From positions 54,308 to 118,307 of the forward strand of contig NW_013651762.1 of assembly GCF_000499385.1 (NCBI RefSeq): a stretch of 64,000 nucleotides of DNA, given 5' to 3'. The DNA comes from Eimeria necatrix. Taxonomy: Eukaryota > Apicomplexa > Conoidasida > Eucoccidiorida > Eimeriidae. Both the position numbers and the translations under genes were made by a program. Within the stretch, counting starts at the first letter, position 1; every line of letters starts with the position of its first letter. The notes beneath the pieces were generated by a model that was not told where the DNA came from, did not search any database, and saw nothing but the letters and a program-made list of their open reading frames with translations. This document shows, piece after piece, positions 24,419 to 36,000 of the stretch.

Positions 24419-25868
24419 ATGGCGAGCGGCATGGGTGATAAAGTCGCCCTCGCTAACCCTTATGAGGTGCTGAAGGAGGAAGATGCGCTCCAGCGCCGTC
24501 TGGAGAAGCAGGCCGAAAGGGAGCGTCGCCGTCGTGAGCGACGTGAGGAGAAAGCGGCAGCAGCAGCTGCTGCTGCTGCCGCCTCGGCAGCAGCGACTGC
24601 GGCGGCGGCTGCTGCTGCGAAAGCCCAGCTTTCCCCCGGGGCGGCATCTCTGCTGCAGGGAGCCCGGTGGGCCGACGTAGAAGTGGATTCTGAAGACGAT
24701 GGGCCTCTCACGATGACAGACCCCTGTCGAGGTGTGCTGAGTGGTGGCAGCATAGGAGGGCGTAGGCTTCACCAAAGGGACGCCTTCTACTCAGATGTGG
24801 AAACGTCTTCCGAAGATGATCTTGCAAGTGGTGCTGCGGAGGATGCACACGGAGAAGATCTTGCTGCCAGTAGCAGCAGCAGCAGCGAAGAGGATGAGGC
24901 TCCCGCAGGCAGAGAGCAGCAAGTCAGGTCGCCAACAGATGGCAGGAGAAAGGCTAAAGGTGAGCCTACTCTACCTTGTGATAGTTTGTCGCCGTTCGTT
25001 CATCTCTGCAGCTCTGTGTCTGTCCCTTCGGCCTCTCCTTGTTGCCCGTGTTTGAAAGGGAGTGGAGAGGTCCGCCCGCAGTATGACGAAAGAGAGGTAG
25101 CAGTTTTGTCAGTAGAAGGCGTAGCTAACAACTGCAGCACCACCAGCGAAAATAATGGTGTGTGTGCGCTGCTGTAGGTTCAGGTGGAGTTGCTTCTGAT
25201 CCTCTAAAGGGGTTGAGCAGGAAGGAGAGAAAACAGCGTGAAATGGAGGAGCTCGAGAAGGCCTTGAACGAAGCTGGAAGTAAATTGACACTTCTGCTTG
25301 CCCACTTTTCTTACCTTTGCCTATCGTGTATGCATTAATGATGCATTTGCTGCAGCTGAGAATAGGCACACGGTGTTGCCTGTGTTCTTTGCCGCAGTCA
25401 CACCGTCAGTCCCCGTGGAGCAAAAGCAGCAGCAGCAACAGCAGCAGCAAGAGGTGGGGATCAGCAGTGCAAACGGGCGACCCTCCGGCAATGTGGAAAA
25501 AAAGAAGAAAAAGAAGTCGCAGCAGCAACAGCTCCAGAGGCAGCGTGAATCTGAATCTGAGGACAACGCGGACACCCCTGTAAGTCTTGCCTGCACTGTT
25601 GCCCCAGGGTCCGCTGCAAATGTTCCCTCGGTTAGTGTGGAAGCTGCTCCCTGTGCTTATTGTGGCGCTGTTTCTTGTGCTCCTGCAGGCAGCGCCAGAA
25701 GACCCGGCGAAGATCGCTGCTCGCCTTAAGGCGGCGGCTGCAGCAAAGCGCAGCCCCGCAAGCAGTAAAGAGTTGGCGAAGAGATTGGCCGCTCAAGAGG
25801 CAAAGGCGAAGAAGGAGAAAGCGAAAAAGGAAAAGAAGCCAAAACTCTTTTTTCCCCCGAAGCAATAG
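24419..25868 (+). CDS. Conserved charged coiled-coil protein, function unknown
   Basis: Four exons join in phase (24419-24959, 25178-25279, 25398-25579, 25689-25868) and encode 334 residues. The N-terminus NPYEVLKEEDALQRRLEKQA leads into an Arg/Glu-rich helix and an alanine tract. An acidic, Ser-rich middle follows with repeated SEDD/SSEED patches that look like casein kinase II sites. Exon 2 gives GLSRKERKQREMEELEKALN, a short motif I associate with conserved eukaryotic coiled-coil proteins. Exon 3 has a Gln run and a Lys run. The end is a basic helix (PEDPAKIAARLKAAAAAKRS) and a Lys-rich tail finishing FFPPKQ. Alternating acidic and basic blocks suggest a nuclear or ribosome-associated protein, but that is inference. 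The ATG at 24419 has an acceptable context; the Gln/His codons before it are taken as leader. Confidence 0.75.
25421..25452 (+). repeat. CAG/CAA tract in exon 3 of the charged protein
   Basis: Eight consecutive Gln codons, mostly CAG with a CAA interruption, lie just before a Lys-coding run. This is a coding microsatellite of the kind common in eimeriid genes. Confidence 0.8.
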
Positions 25869-26690
25869 TGCAATTGCATATTCATGGAAGTTACTCTACC
25901 GGTCCGTCTGCTGTTACTCCGCAACAACTCCCATCCTCGGTTGCGCGTCACTTACATGGCAAAACTAGCTGTTGCTTTGGCAGTTGTTCCTTTCAGACGG
26001 GCCAATGCAGCGCAGTAGGAGCCTCGGCTGCAGTGTACCCTTAAAGCCGTGTTGTTGCGGCTGTGGCGTGAGCGCCAAAGCCAAAACAATCGTCTTCCAA
26101 CTTTGCGCTGAGTGCTTGAAAGTTTACATGAGCTTGTGAAGGAGTGAGATTTCGGAAGGTTCCGATTTGCTCATGCAGTGAGGGTACCTGGCAAGGGAAA
26201 TTGCTGGGCGTATGTGCGGGGCTTCTTTTTGATTGTGTTGTGCCTGCAATGCGCGTGTCCAGTGTGGTAATTCAGTGCGGAGTTGCTGGTGAACGTAACC
26301 AGTTGCTTCGCGCCGTTGTCTGCAGCGGGCGGATCAAAAGGTTTTTCATGAGGATGATGCAAACCGGCAAACAGTGAAGGCCGCGCGAGCAGAAGGCTTT
26401 TGCACTAATAGAGATGCCGTTAACAGCCAAGTATCATATAGCCTTTATCTGTACGCTGCGCTGAAGTGTGACAGAAACGGAGAGAGTCGCTGCAGGTTTC
26501 CCGAAGACATGTCGGGATAGCGTAGCTTCAGCAGTGGCAGTAGTTGCGGGCTGCGGAGGAATTGAGAGGTGGAGCTCACTGCAAAATAGTTCTTGATGCT
26601 AGTGTCATTCCAGTTCACTCATTGTGCAAAGGTTGTGTTGTAGCAACTAGGCCAGGAAGTGCCGCTGCGTTAAAGCCCGCTTGTGCGGCG
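25869..26690. other. Convergent intergenic region
   Basis: This lies between the 3' ends of the charged protein gene (+) and the citrate synthase gene (-), so both 3' UTRs should be here. I see no further gene; the short frame at 26144-26377 has no motif. Confidence 0.6.
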
Positions 26691-29280
26691 CTAAAGCTTG
26701 GCTGAAATACCCCTGCGGTCAATGGGTACAAAAGGCCGTGGGCGGGGCCCTGTATAGATAGAAGTTGGCCGAATCAGTTTGTTGACTTCGCGCTGCTCGA
26801 TCACGTGGGCAGCCCACCCAGCGGTCCTTGCAATGGCAAACAACGGCGTGAAGAACAGTGCGGGCACTCCGCACCTGCAATGACAGTAAACGCATATTCA
26901 CGCCCCTGGAAATGGGACTGTGCTGGCAACGTAGAACAGCGGGGACTGTGCTGCGCTCAAGGCGGCTGGTGCAGTACAGAAACGTATGGAAAAGCGCAGC
27001 AGCAGCGAGAGTGGAAAGTGCGTTCAGCTGACTGCTTGTAGGCAATGGCTGCAGAAAAGTCAACGTTGGGATGCATGTTCTTCCTCCTTAGCATCTCTTC
27101 CTCGACAAACGCCCCGATCTGTACCATTTGGGGATCTGACTCCGGCAACTTCGCGGCAGCAAGGGCCTCGGCGAGGCCTCGCATCAAGGGGGCTCTTGGG
27201 TCACCGCTCTTGTACATGCGGTGTCCGAAACCCATAATCAGCTCACGACGAGAAAACGCTTCCTCTAGCTGGGCGCAGAAACCGGGAAACTTTGCAAGCC
27301 AAGAGTAGCCATAGAAATCGCTTTGTCAGGAAGGTGCAGAACCCGCTGTACGAACAACAGGGAGCAGCAGCAGGGGGCAGCAGGGAGTAGCAGCGAGCCG
27401 CTGCTTGCTGCGTTGAAACTACCTACCCGCCTTTGTGCCTTTTGAATAGAAGTCAGAGGGAGCAACATTTCCAGGGCTGCTTCGTTGGCCCCCCCATGCA
27501 GGGGCCCTTTCAAAGTCCCTATTCCCGAACAAATACAGCTATAAATGTCACTTCGGGTTCCCGCAGTCACGCGACAAGCAAAGGTCGATGCTGCAGCCGC
27601 CGAAGCAAAAAGAATCAATATGCAGTGAAGTAGCACAGGAAATGTCGGAAGCGGTAGCACCAGTAGCGCACAATAGGTTACAGATGAGGGCAGGTACCTA
27701 ATGAGGCACAATGGAGATTTGTTGGGGAAGGGGGAGTGTTAATGCTCTTACCATTAAAGTCGTGTTCCGCATAAAGAATGAGAGACGTGTCGAGTGTCTT
27801 CACAACGACAGGATGAGGCTGAATACACAGCGCATGCCTTTGGTATAATAGCTATTATTAGTTTATATATAATTGTAAATTATGTGGACAATTATAAATT
27901 ATATACCAATTATTATTAGAAAGCCACTGACAGGATGAGGATGAGTACACAGCACACGCCTTAAAATAATAGGAATTACTAGTTTATGTATAATTCTAAA
28001 TTATGCGGATAATTTTTAATTATATATAAATACCTATTATTATTTTAAAATAATAAGTGAGCCTTGAAAAAAATTTATAATTATTAGATACATCTTGAAA
28101 AGCTCTGGGTTCGATTTCTAGACAGCCCACTTTTAAATGGCAAAAGGGTTAAGATTTTCCCGTGTCCCCGGTGTAGTTCTAAACTCTTGGCTCTGCGCTC
28201 AAAGGCAGACCTGGCTTTGTTCTTCCTCGCCTTACCTTGAAAGAGGGGTCCCCATGCAAGAGCTTTAAAAAATTCGTAGCCACCGAGTCCTCCGGATCCG
28301 ACTGAAGCGATATTTCCTTTCCCGAATTGGTGTAGTGAAACCAATAGCTCAGAGCTCCGGGTAAACATCCAATAAGGCGAAGGGCGATCTGAGAAGCGAA
28401 AAAGGTAAAGGGCAAGAGTTGAACAGCCTTCAAGCATAGCCTTCCGTGGATTGAAGCTCACATGGCAGTGCGAACTGCGCAAGCTTAGTCTGTGTGTGCA
28501 AAACGTGTATCCTAAGGCCCTTCCGTACGTCAACTTGTTGCTGAGTAGGATTCCTTTCTGGCTCCAAACTCCCCAGGACAGAACAAGCTGTCCTCAACAC
28601 ATCCTGCGACGTGGAGATGGGACAAAACGATAAGTATCAACACACCGGTGAGGAGCACTTCACTACGCTATATCGCATTTCAATGCTTGCTGCTTGCGAA
28701 GGGTTAGGGCTATCTTTTCGTGGCACTTGGTCCCACCATAGCATGCGCATCCTTTGGAATTTGCTTGAGAACAGTAAGGAGTTGCACAGGCAGCTGCCTT
28801 GCCTTGTAAAGCTTCTGCTTGAGGTCCGACAGCTGTTGCTGTGTTGGCAATTCTTTCAGCAACAGCAAGTGAACAACTTCTTCGAAGGTCGCTTCTCGTG
28901 CCAAGTCCACCACATTGTATCCACGGTAGTTCAGGCCTTAGAAACGCACCCCAATTGCCGCATACTTCTATACGCCTGCTTTTTTTATACATTAGCGTTT
29001 TGAAAGCGTCATGAGGGCTGTGTTCCACCGTTTGGAGCGCAATACGCATAGAGCTCCTGCGGGACGTGATCGCGGAGACTTGCTCACCGCTTCCTAGTGC
29101 CACGGTGCAGATTGATGACTCTCCAGCAACAACACCAGCTAGGCCACCAGAAGAAGTGCTTTTGAGGATCTTTCCGGGAGACTCATTCTCCTGGCACGTT
29201 ATCACAGAACTCGTAACGTTGCGCTTCAGGTTCCTGGGGCCCGTTCTAAGGGCAGTCGCAGAAAAAGCATGCGACAACAT
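26691..29280 (-). CDS. Citrate synthase / 2-methylcitrate synthase with mitochondrial-like N-terminus and C-terminal AKL
   Basis: Eight exons join in phase (29280-29088, 28936-28737, 28603-28535, 28388-28236, 27818-27752, 27590-27427, 27289-27033, 26874-26691) to give 428 residues. The enzyme condenses oxaloacetate with acetyl-CoA, or propionyl-CoA for the methyl form. Residues 1-35 are basic with spaced Arg and look like a mitochondrial presequence. [15 protein letters not shown] and [20 protein letters not shown] follow, as in short bacterial-type enzymes. The catalytic residues are present: His259 in GPLHGGANE, His305 in MGFGHR and Asp359 in HPNVDF. The protein ends DRRGISAKL, a canonical peroxisomal targeting tripeptide. 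Weak points are the exon 3 end (28535 or 28529) and the exon 7 donor (GTCAGC), which is unusual but gives the right phase and motif. Motifs do not separate citrate from methylcitrate synthase. Confidence 0.92.
27807..28050. repeat. AT-rich tandem duplication (period about 122 bp) with hairpin potential, in a citrate synthase intron
   Basis: Two degenerate copies begin at GACAGGATGAGG (27807 and 27929). Each continues through an AT-rich core able to fold back on itself: TATAATTGTAAATTATG with ACAATTATAAATTATATA in copy 1, and a diverged equivalent in copy 2. Copy 1 overlaps the 3' splice site and first bases of exon 5. The base composition differs sharply from the flanks. It may be a remnant of a small inverted-repeat element. 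Confidence 0.75.
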
Positions 29281-30456
29281 AGCTTTGAAATTAATTTTAA
29301 TGGTTGCGTGCGCAGACACGAGTGGCTCCTGATATCAGGCGTGGAAGCTAACAGTGCTTGAGTGACCCCGGTGACCCTCGAGTTTCACAAAGGCGGCTAT
29401 TAAGATACAGTGTAACTCAGCAGAGGAAAGTACGCATGATTATTGTTTTGAAAAGCTCTGAAAGAGAGCAAAACGATACAGGGTACTGCCTAAAATAGGT
29501 TGGAAGCGGCTGTGTGGTGCTTGCGGCGCGGCGAGCAAAATTCAAGACCTGGTAAGAACCTCGCGCAGATGCGATTCCTGAATTTGTCCTCAGTACTTAG
29601 CACATATTTTTTAGTGTTGTTTATGTGTTTTACTTTTAAGGAGTTAAATAGCGGCCCCTCGACCTCGTCGCCAAACCCAGCCGTGCTCTTTGAACCCAGC
29701 GCAGCAGCAGTTAGCAATGCCCAGCCTATCCAAGTAGTAGATCATTGTCTTCATGAGTCTTCTAGTTTCCGAAATGGTGCTCCACTGGGGCAAAACTCCA
29801 CAGTAGCTCCACCCCAGCAGAAACACCCTGAGTCCCCCAAGCAAGCCATTAGGCACACACACTCTGCAACAAGCTGCAGCTTCCTCCTACTGTCCAGCGA
29901 GTCAAGAAATATTATCAACCACGCAGGAATTTTGTAGCGAGGAATGTCATCCCCACGCACACACCGCACGGGACCGCCAACAGACTCCTCGACACAGGCT
30001 GCGTGCCTCACCCCAGTACCACCGAAGTATTCTGCGTAACCTCCTGATCCCTCCCCGCCAGGGAGAACTCTTACGAAGCGCACGATTTCAGACGCACGCC
30101 CCTTACGTGCCAAGGAAAGTTCCCCTCCTCTCTCTATGAGAACATTCGTATCATGCCTCTATCTAGGTGTGCGACATAAAATGACTCCTTTAGCATGCGG
30201 GCGCTTCCGCCTATACTCATGATTCCCCTATAACTTCCAACATTTCGCTCGTCACACTTCAGCTACCATGCGTTCAATCATTCTACACTAATGCGTCCCA
30301 TTCCAATGGATTATTGGATTAGTGCGCGTTCTTCAACCTAACGTAACCCCCACCCAAAATTAAGGCTGGAACTGTAGAGTCGAAAACCCTGCTTTCTGCA
30401 CTGAAAGCCTGTACCGGCTGATGCCGTTTCCTCGCGTGCATGTCTGTTGCGGAGTC
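29281..30456. other. Intergenic region between citrate synthase 5' end and RACK1 3' end
   Basis: This holds the citrate synthase promoter and leader and the RACK1 3' UTR. A small open frame inside it (29569-29937, +) is listed separately. Nothing else is supported. Confidence 0.5.
29569..29937 (+). CDS. Possible small secreted protein (122 residues)
   Basis: An ATG opens a frame with a signal-peptide-like start: a hydrophobic run, VLSTYFLVLFMCFTF, at residues 9-23. A Ser/Pro-rich body without recognised domains follows. It is divergent from the citrate synthase gene. An overlapping frame on the other strand is nearly as long but lacks an ATG. Support is the leader alone, so this may be chance. 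Confidence 0.25.
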   Translation: MRFLNLSSVLSTYFLVLFMCFTFKELNSGPSTSSPNPAVLFEPSAAAVSNAQPIQVVDHCLHESSSFRNGAPLGQNSTVAPPQQKHPESPKQAIRHTHSATSCSFLLLSSESRNIINHAGIL

Positions 30457-33043
30457 TCAACCCTCTGCAACCTCGTATACGTGTATGTTTCCGCTCGTCG
30501 TACCAATGAACAAGGTGCGACCATCGTATGACCAGTTGAGAGAAGTGCACCACGGAATGCCGCTCTTGACCGGCTGGTCTGGGTGAATGTCGTCAAGCAC
30601 ATTTTTATTTTCCAGGTCCCAAATCTGCAGGAACCAAAACAGAACGCGGAGCGTACATTCTTCGCCAAAGCGAACAGACGCATACCATCACCAACTCATA
30701 TGCTTGTTGAGTAACACGCAAACAGAATGCTGCTCCGAAAAGAATAGTTGTTTACACGCAAGCCCTCTCAGCAGAGGGCTGCAAATCAATACGAGGAACG
30801 GAATCTCGTCATCGCAGCGTCACTACACCGGAATTGAAACTATCTAACAGCGAAAACCACGCAAATCTTCCAGCAGCTTACCTTAACAGATTTGTCGGTA
30901 GCAGCGCATAGCCAGTAGTTGCAAGGAGAGAAGCACAGGCTGTTGATGGTGCAGCTCGCATCGAGCGAGTACAGATGCTTCCCCTCACTCACGTCCCACA
31001 ACATGGCTACACCGTCCTTGCCACCCGAAGCGCACAGCGAACCGTCCGGGGAAACCGTTACGGTATAGAGCACAGACGTGTGGCCTACAAGGTTGGTCGT
31101 GAGCTTGCAGGTTGTCAGACTCCAGACCTGATGTCACAGTTATGCACAGTGATCTGTATCAAGGTTGTGTGATAGCTAGCGAAGATCATGAGAAAACTGA
31201 CGCACAACTGCACGCCGAATGTTTGCCTGAAACGCGCCTAGGAATATTTTCTAGACACGCCATAACAGCAGCTACAGCGGTGCAAAGATAATCTACAAAA
31301 CCGTGTTTTTAATGAAGACACGCTATCGCAACAATGCCGACCTCAATGCACCGCACCAGCAATAGTAAGCCCAGCGTGGTTGCATCATCTGGCAAATTTG
31401 ACTAACCCAGTACCCCTATGCAAGTGTTCATCCCACCAAATGACCGACAGAGAGGGCATGCCGAACACTCATCACTCTTTCGTGTGAAAAGGCATACCTT
31501 GACGAGTTTGTCCCAGCCACATGAAACGATAAGCGGCTCCTTCGGAGACGGAGAGAATCTGACGCACGAGACCCAGTCCGTATGTTGGCCCTCTTCGATA
31601 GTATATTTGCAGTCAGCGAGGGTATTCCACAGACGAACGGTTCTGTCGCGAGAACCCGACACAATCTGCCTGTTGTCTGCACTGAAGGCGACGGAGTTGA
31701 CGTCGGAGGTGTGCTTCTGAAAAGTGCGGACAGTCTCCCCCACATTCAAATCCCATAGACGAAGAGTTTTGTCCCAAGAACCGGATAGTGCAAAGTTCGA
31801 GTCACTCGAGATGACCACATCCTGGACGCATTGGGAGTGTCCTGTAAGTGCACGACGGGCGAAGCCAACAGTTTCTGCATCCGGCGAGTCGTTTAGATTC
31901 CACACGATGATCTTCTTATCTGCAACAGCAAACAAGAGTAAATCTATAGCCAGCGCAAATTACAAATCTGGGGGAAGCTTGATCGTCTTTCCGAGAATCA
32001 CAGAAGGAAGAAAAGGGGTGACATCAAGAACGACGCAATCGCGACCGCCGGAGATTTTTTGCGGCACTCGCCTAGAAGGCGTACGAGTGAGCTGGAATCT
32101 CATGTCATCCTCTGTCCCCAACACTGGAACAACAATTCAGTCGCTCGTGCGACAAGTACAAGGAAAACAAGATACTTGCGGACCCTCAGGGGGGGCAACA
32201 GAGCCCCTCAGAGATTTCTCACGACATAGATCGTCAGATCTACAAGTGAGCTGGGATCTCGTGTCATCCGCGTGTCCTTTGGATAAAACTGCCAAAGAGA
32301 ATGCCATGAAACACCTTTGCTAACGCCGCTTTGGAGACAAAGACACAACAGAGCGGCGCGTCAAGGTGCACCAACCGGGCAGTATAGGTGCCACTGTAGC
32401 CCTCTCATAGAATGCTCTCGCCCTGGCAAGACTTTACGAGAAGGATATGCTTGACACCCAATGAGAGCATCAACAGATTTGACGTCGGCATGACGGCGCA
32501 AGTCAAGCACCTAAGAAACCGTCACATTTCCAGGAGCATACGGGCGCAATTAAACGACAAAAAGACGCTGCAGGCGCTCCTTACACTGCATAACTATTGC
32601 AGTATTCTGCAGTGACTCGCGGCTGAAAGCCTATGCATCAGCGGCGCATAGGCACCCCACAGCACAACCTCAGAGGGCAGCCTCCAACCGAAAACGGTAC
32701 GTCCATAAGTGAATTTACCAGAGAGTTATTACATGAAGAGGACTGAATTAGCAGTGACGCAAACTTCAGATAAAGCTGTACGGCTTGGTGCACGCAGGCC
32801 CCAAGGCTTGTTCAGAAGTGATGTCGGCAGCCCGCAGAAAGACCAACATTTAACGGAGACGCCTGGGGGAGATGCGAAACGCACAAGTAATATAAAAAAC
32901 TGCACAGAATAATTCCTCTGACCTCGCGAAGAAGAAATGATCGTGTTGCTCTTGACGGTGGGCGTGGAGATGGCCGTTACCCAATCTGTGTGGCCCTCAA
33001 GGACACCCTTGAAGACGAGGGGGGAATCCACTGAAACGCTCAT
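30457..33043 (-). CDS. RACK1: RACK1, WD40 ribosomal scaffold protein
   Basis: Four exons join in phase (33043-32923, 31919-31498, 31127-30882, 30624-30457) and encode 318 residues, the usual RACK1 length. RACK1 is a seven-bladed WD40 propeller that sits on the 40S head near the mRNA exit and docks kinase C and other signalling proteins. Visible signatures are [12 protein letters not shown] in blade 1, [13 protein letters not shown] across the first splice, [40 protein letters not shown] across the second intron, [18 protein letters not shown], and [16 protein letters not shown] across the third. It ends [11 protein letters not shown]. The first intron is long (1003 bases) and may hold regulatory sequence; the others are 370 and 257 bases. 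Identity is secure. Confidence 0.97.
32084..32278. repeat. Degenerate 32-bp direct repeat in RACK1 intron 1
   Basis: AGTGAGCTGG(A/G)ATCTC(A/G)TGTC is followed by ATCC and GTCC at 32086-32118 and again at 32245-32278, about 160 bases apart. A weaker match links the sequence before each copy, which suggests an old duplication of about 160 bases. Confidence 0.55.
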
Positions 33044-36000
33044 TTTCGCAGAGCCTAACAGAGCGAAACAGTGAAAAACGTAAAGCGCAAACACTCAGGA
33101 ACATTGCGCATTCCCCCCACTTTAGGTACAGGGGGAGTGTATCATTTCGACGCATGCCGCGTGGGGAGCTGCGATTGGCGGGGTGCAGCACCAGAGCAAC
33201 ATAGCAGCTCCCCGCATGCATGAGTCCCACAAATGGGACTTGTGCCATATCATCCATAATATCTTCGAATGTTATTTCAAAGGTTGCGTTTTAGTGAGTT
33301 GTTTGCACGGTATTTTACAGTGAAGGACGAGCGAAGTGTAGGGACGCAACTGCAGCCGTGCGTGCCAAGACGTTATGGGCATTGGCTTGTCGAGTTTAGG
33401 GGAGTAGAGCGCTTCTACTAAAACTGAAGTAGGCCTGTATAAAACCTATAGTACATAAGCAAATATGTACGGCCTATTTCGGTCATATTAGTTCTGAGGA
33501 TAAGTTATCGCGATGCAAAACTAGCGGCTTCAAGGGAAATAGAATAATAGTTGAAGGGCATTCCTAGCGGATGAAATAGTACAGCGTGGCATTCGATTAT
33601 TCTGACCCTGAGTGCCCAGTATGTACAATAATGACTACAGAAGACTTTAAATAGGGTCTAAGTGTATGAGCGGCGTCCGGCGTGGCAATTTTTGTTGGCG
33701 CGGCGTGGACAGAGGGAACTGCCAATATGCCACTGTGGAGTGCTGGAAATTTTTTATTTCGTGAAGTAACCTTGGTGAAGCGACGATCAGAGGAGTTATG
33801 CATATGAGGAAGCACCACATGCGCCTGAAAACCCACTAGGTGAGAACCAGTGGAAGCGTCCCCAGTCTAAGAACTCAGTTCACGCATAATGTGGCTGTGC
33901 GTTAGAGAGGCAAATAGAACTGAAGTTGTTCATGAAGGGATCGGCGGACCATGTATATCCCCTCCGCCGCACCGCCTCTGCGCGCTTTGACCATTCTCGC
34001 TACTGTCCCGTGGCTGAGAGCCCTTGAAGTTAGTAGCTAGTGGTGTTCAGGACCACAGAGAACACGTAAATAGACCATTTAATGCATCATAGCGGGGGCG
34101 ACAGATTTAGGCACGGTCTCTTCCTTTCATCTTCTTGAGATGTGGAAGACTCTCGCCCCACGCCTTTTCTTAGGAGCCAGGAGCTTCAAAACAGAAGAAT
34201 CCGCACGCAGGCCGCTCTGCCCATTTCTACAATGTGTGGATACAACCTTGTCCCGTTGAAGCTTATCACGGCGTGCCCGTGTTGCACACTGCAGCCCGTA
34301 CTCTGGGCCTAATTTCAGAGCACACAAGGCCTGATTTCTCGATAACTAGGTCCCTTTGCTTGATTTCAGAGCCTGCGAATTACGTCGACCGGCATATTTT
34401 GTGTTGCATGACGCCGAATGTCATTTCTACGCAGTATTTCAGTGCTGTGCTTTACAGCTTACCAACAAGAAAATCGTCGATCTGAACAAGGTAATCCTCG
34501 GGCTTCCTTTTCCTGCTCCTGGGTGAAGTAAAGGGGCTTCAAGGGTACCAGCTGGAGATTCAGTAGACTGGTAGTGAGCTGCAACGCGGCTGTTCTGCAA
34601 ATCTGCAGGAAGGCCCCGTCGGTCCCACGAACTCATGGTGCGTCGCACCGTGGCTGCTCAGAGTATGTGCATAAGGCTGCGTACTGAAGTTGTGCAGTAG
34701 CAGACGTTGTTGGAGTCAGGCACTATCAAGTAATCGTCTTTCCCCACGAGGCATTTTGTGCTATCAGTCCCTGGGCATGCAAGCCCACAAAGTACAAGAT
34801 GCTTTAGGGGCACTGGCTCCCTTAGTGAAGTAGTGTAAAATACCGCAAGCTAAGTAGAAAGCACATCAGGATAATTGCTGTCTTTGCGCAAGAGCCGCCA
34901 CTAAACGCCATTATAGAGGTCGGTGCGATGCTCTCTCTGTTTACGCCAACCTTCACTTTTCCAGGAGTCCCGGCATCACTGATGCAGCAGCCAAGAGACA
35001 TGGGCTTGCCTTGGGCGCCTTCTTCGTAGCATATCCTTCTGTTTGGCGGGGAGCTTTATTTGCCGCGGAATATCTGGTGGGCTCGGTGAATTGATACCAA
35101 AGCGATGCCTCCAGCTCTACAGTGGCTAACCTTTGATGCACATAGAAGATGACACGCGGTAGAGGGCACTGGTAGCATGGCTTACTTGGCTGCTGAGAAG
35201 TATATCTGCGGCTAGGGATCTGGATGGCATTACTGTCCTTCGTAGCATTTCTTGGGGCCATCTAGCACAATGTGGGGTGCTCGTGCTGAGCTGTACTGCG
35301 GCTGACGTAAACACGTATGCAGCTGTGTCTGCCTGATGTCTGTGTGCGACAAGGTTATTGCTTTTGGTTTCGGCGCAGCACGTAAGGGTTAATCCAACGA
35401 AGACAGAAAGAATTCAACAACACACCTGGCTCATGGTTTCTATAGCGGCGCACTCAGTTTTTTGAATCCATAGCTACCACTGCTTACTCATTCCGGGCGT
35501 TGCCACAGTAGCGGAGCACCTAACGAGAGGCAGTGTTTTACTGTCATCGGTCCTAATGCGCAGCACCATGTGTTATGCAGTGCCTATCTCTTTGAAGAAA
35601 GTGGAGTCGCCTGCAGTAGTCGCACCCTTTAGACGAGTGTACGTGAGTTATGACGGCTTTCCAAGAAGCTGGCTGCCTTTTATTCTGCTGCATCTTGGGA
35701 CGGTGACTTTGCGATAATGTAGGGAGACGGAACGTACACAACACGCCGTGCAACTAAGAAGGAAACTCTCTCGGGGAGACCTATCTGCGCACCCTAAAAA
35801 GCCTTTTTATGGATTTCATCAGTAAGGGCGGCCACGATTGGGCGTCATCCTTCCAAATGTGCTTTAGCCTGCAACTTCACTCTGCACACGATGACGGGCA
35901 TTTCCCGTGTCTTCTTGACGCACGGTTGCTCGGTATTTCTGTTTGCAGAGCAATGCCAAGATAAGCAGTGCTCAGCTGATATATTTTGGCTGTGGCCACT

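Noticed and set aside
25321..25596. Phe/Cys-rich minus-strand frame opposite the charged protein
   Set aside because: It is the antisense of Lys and Gln codon runs in exon 3.
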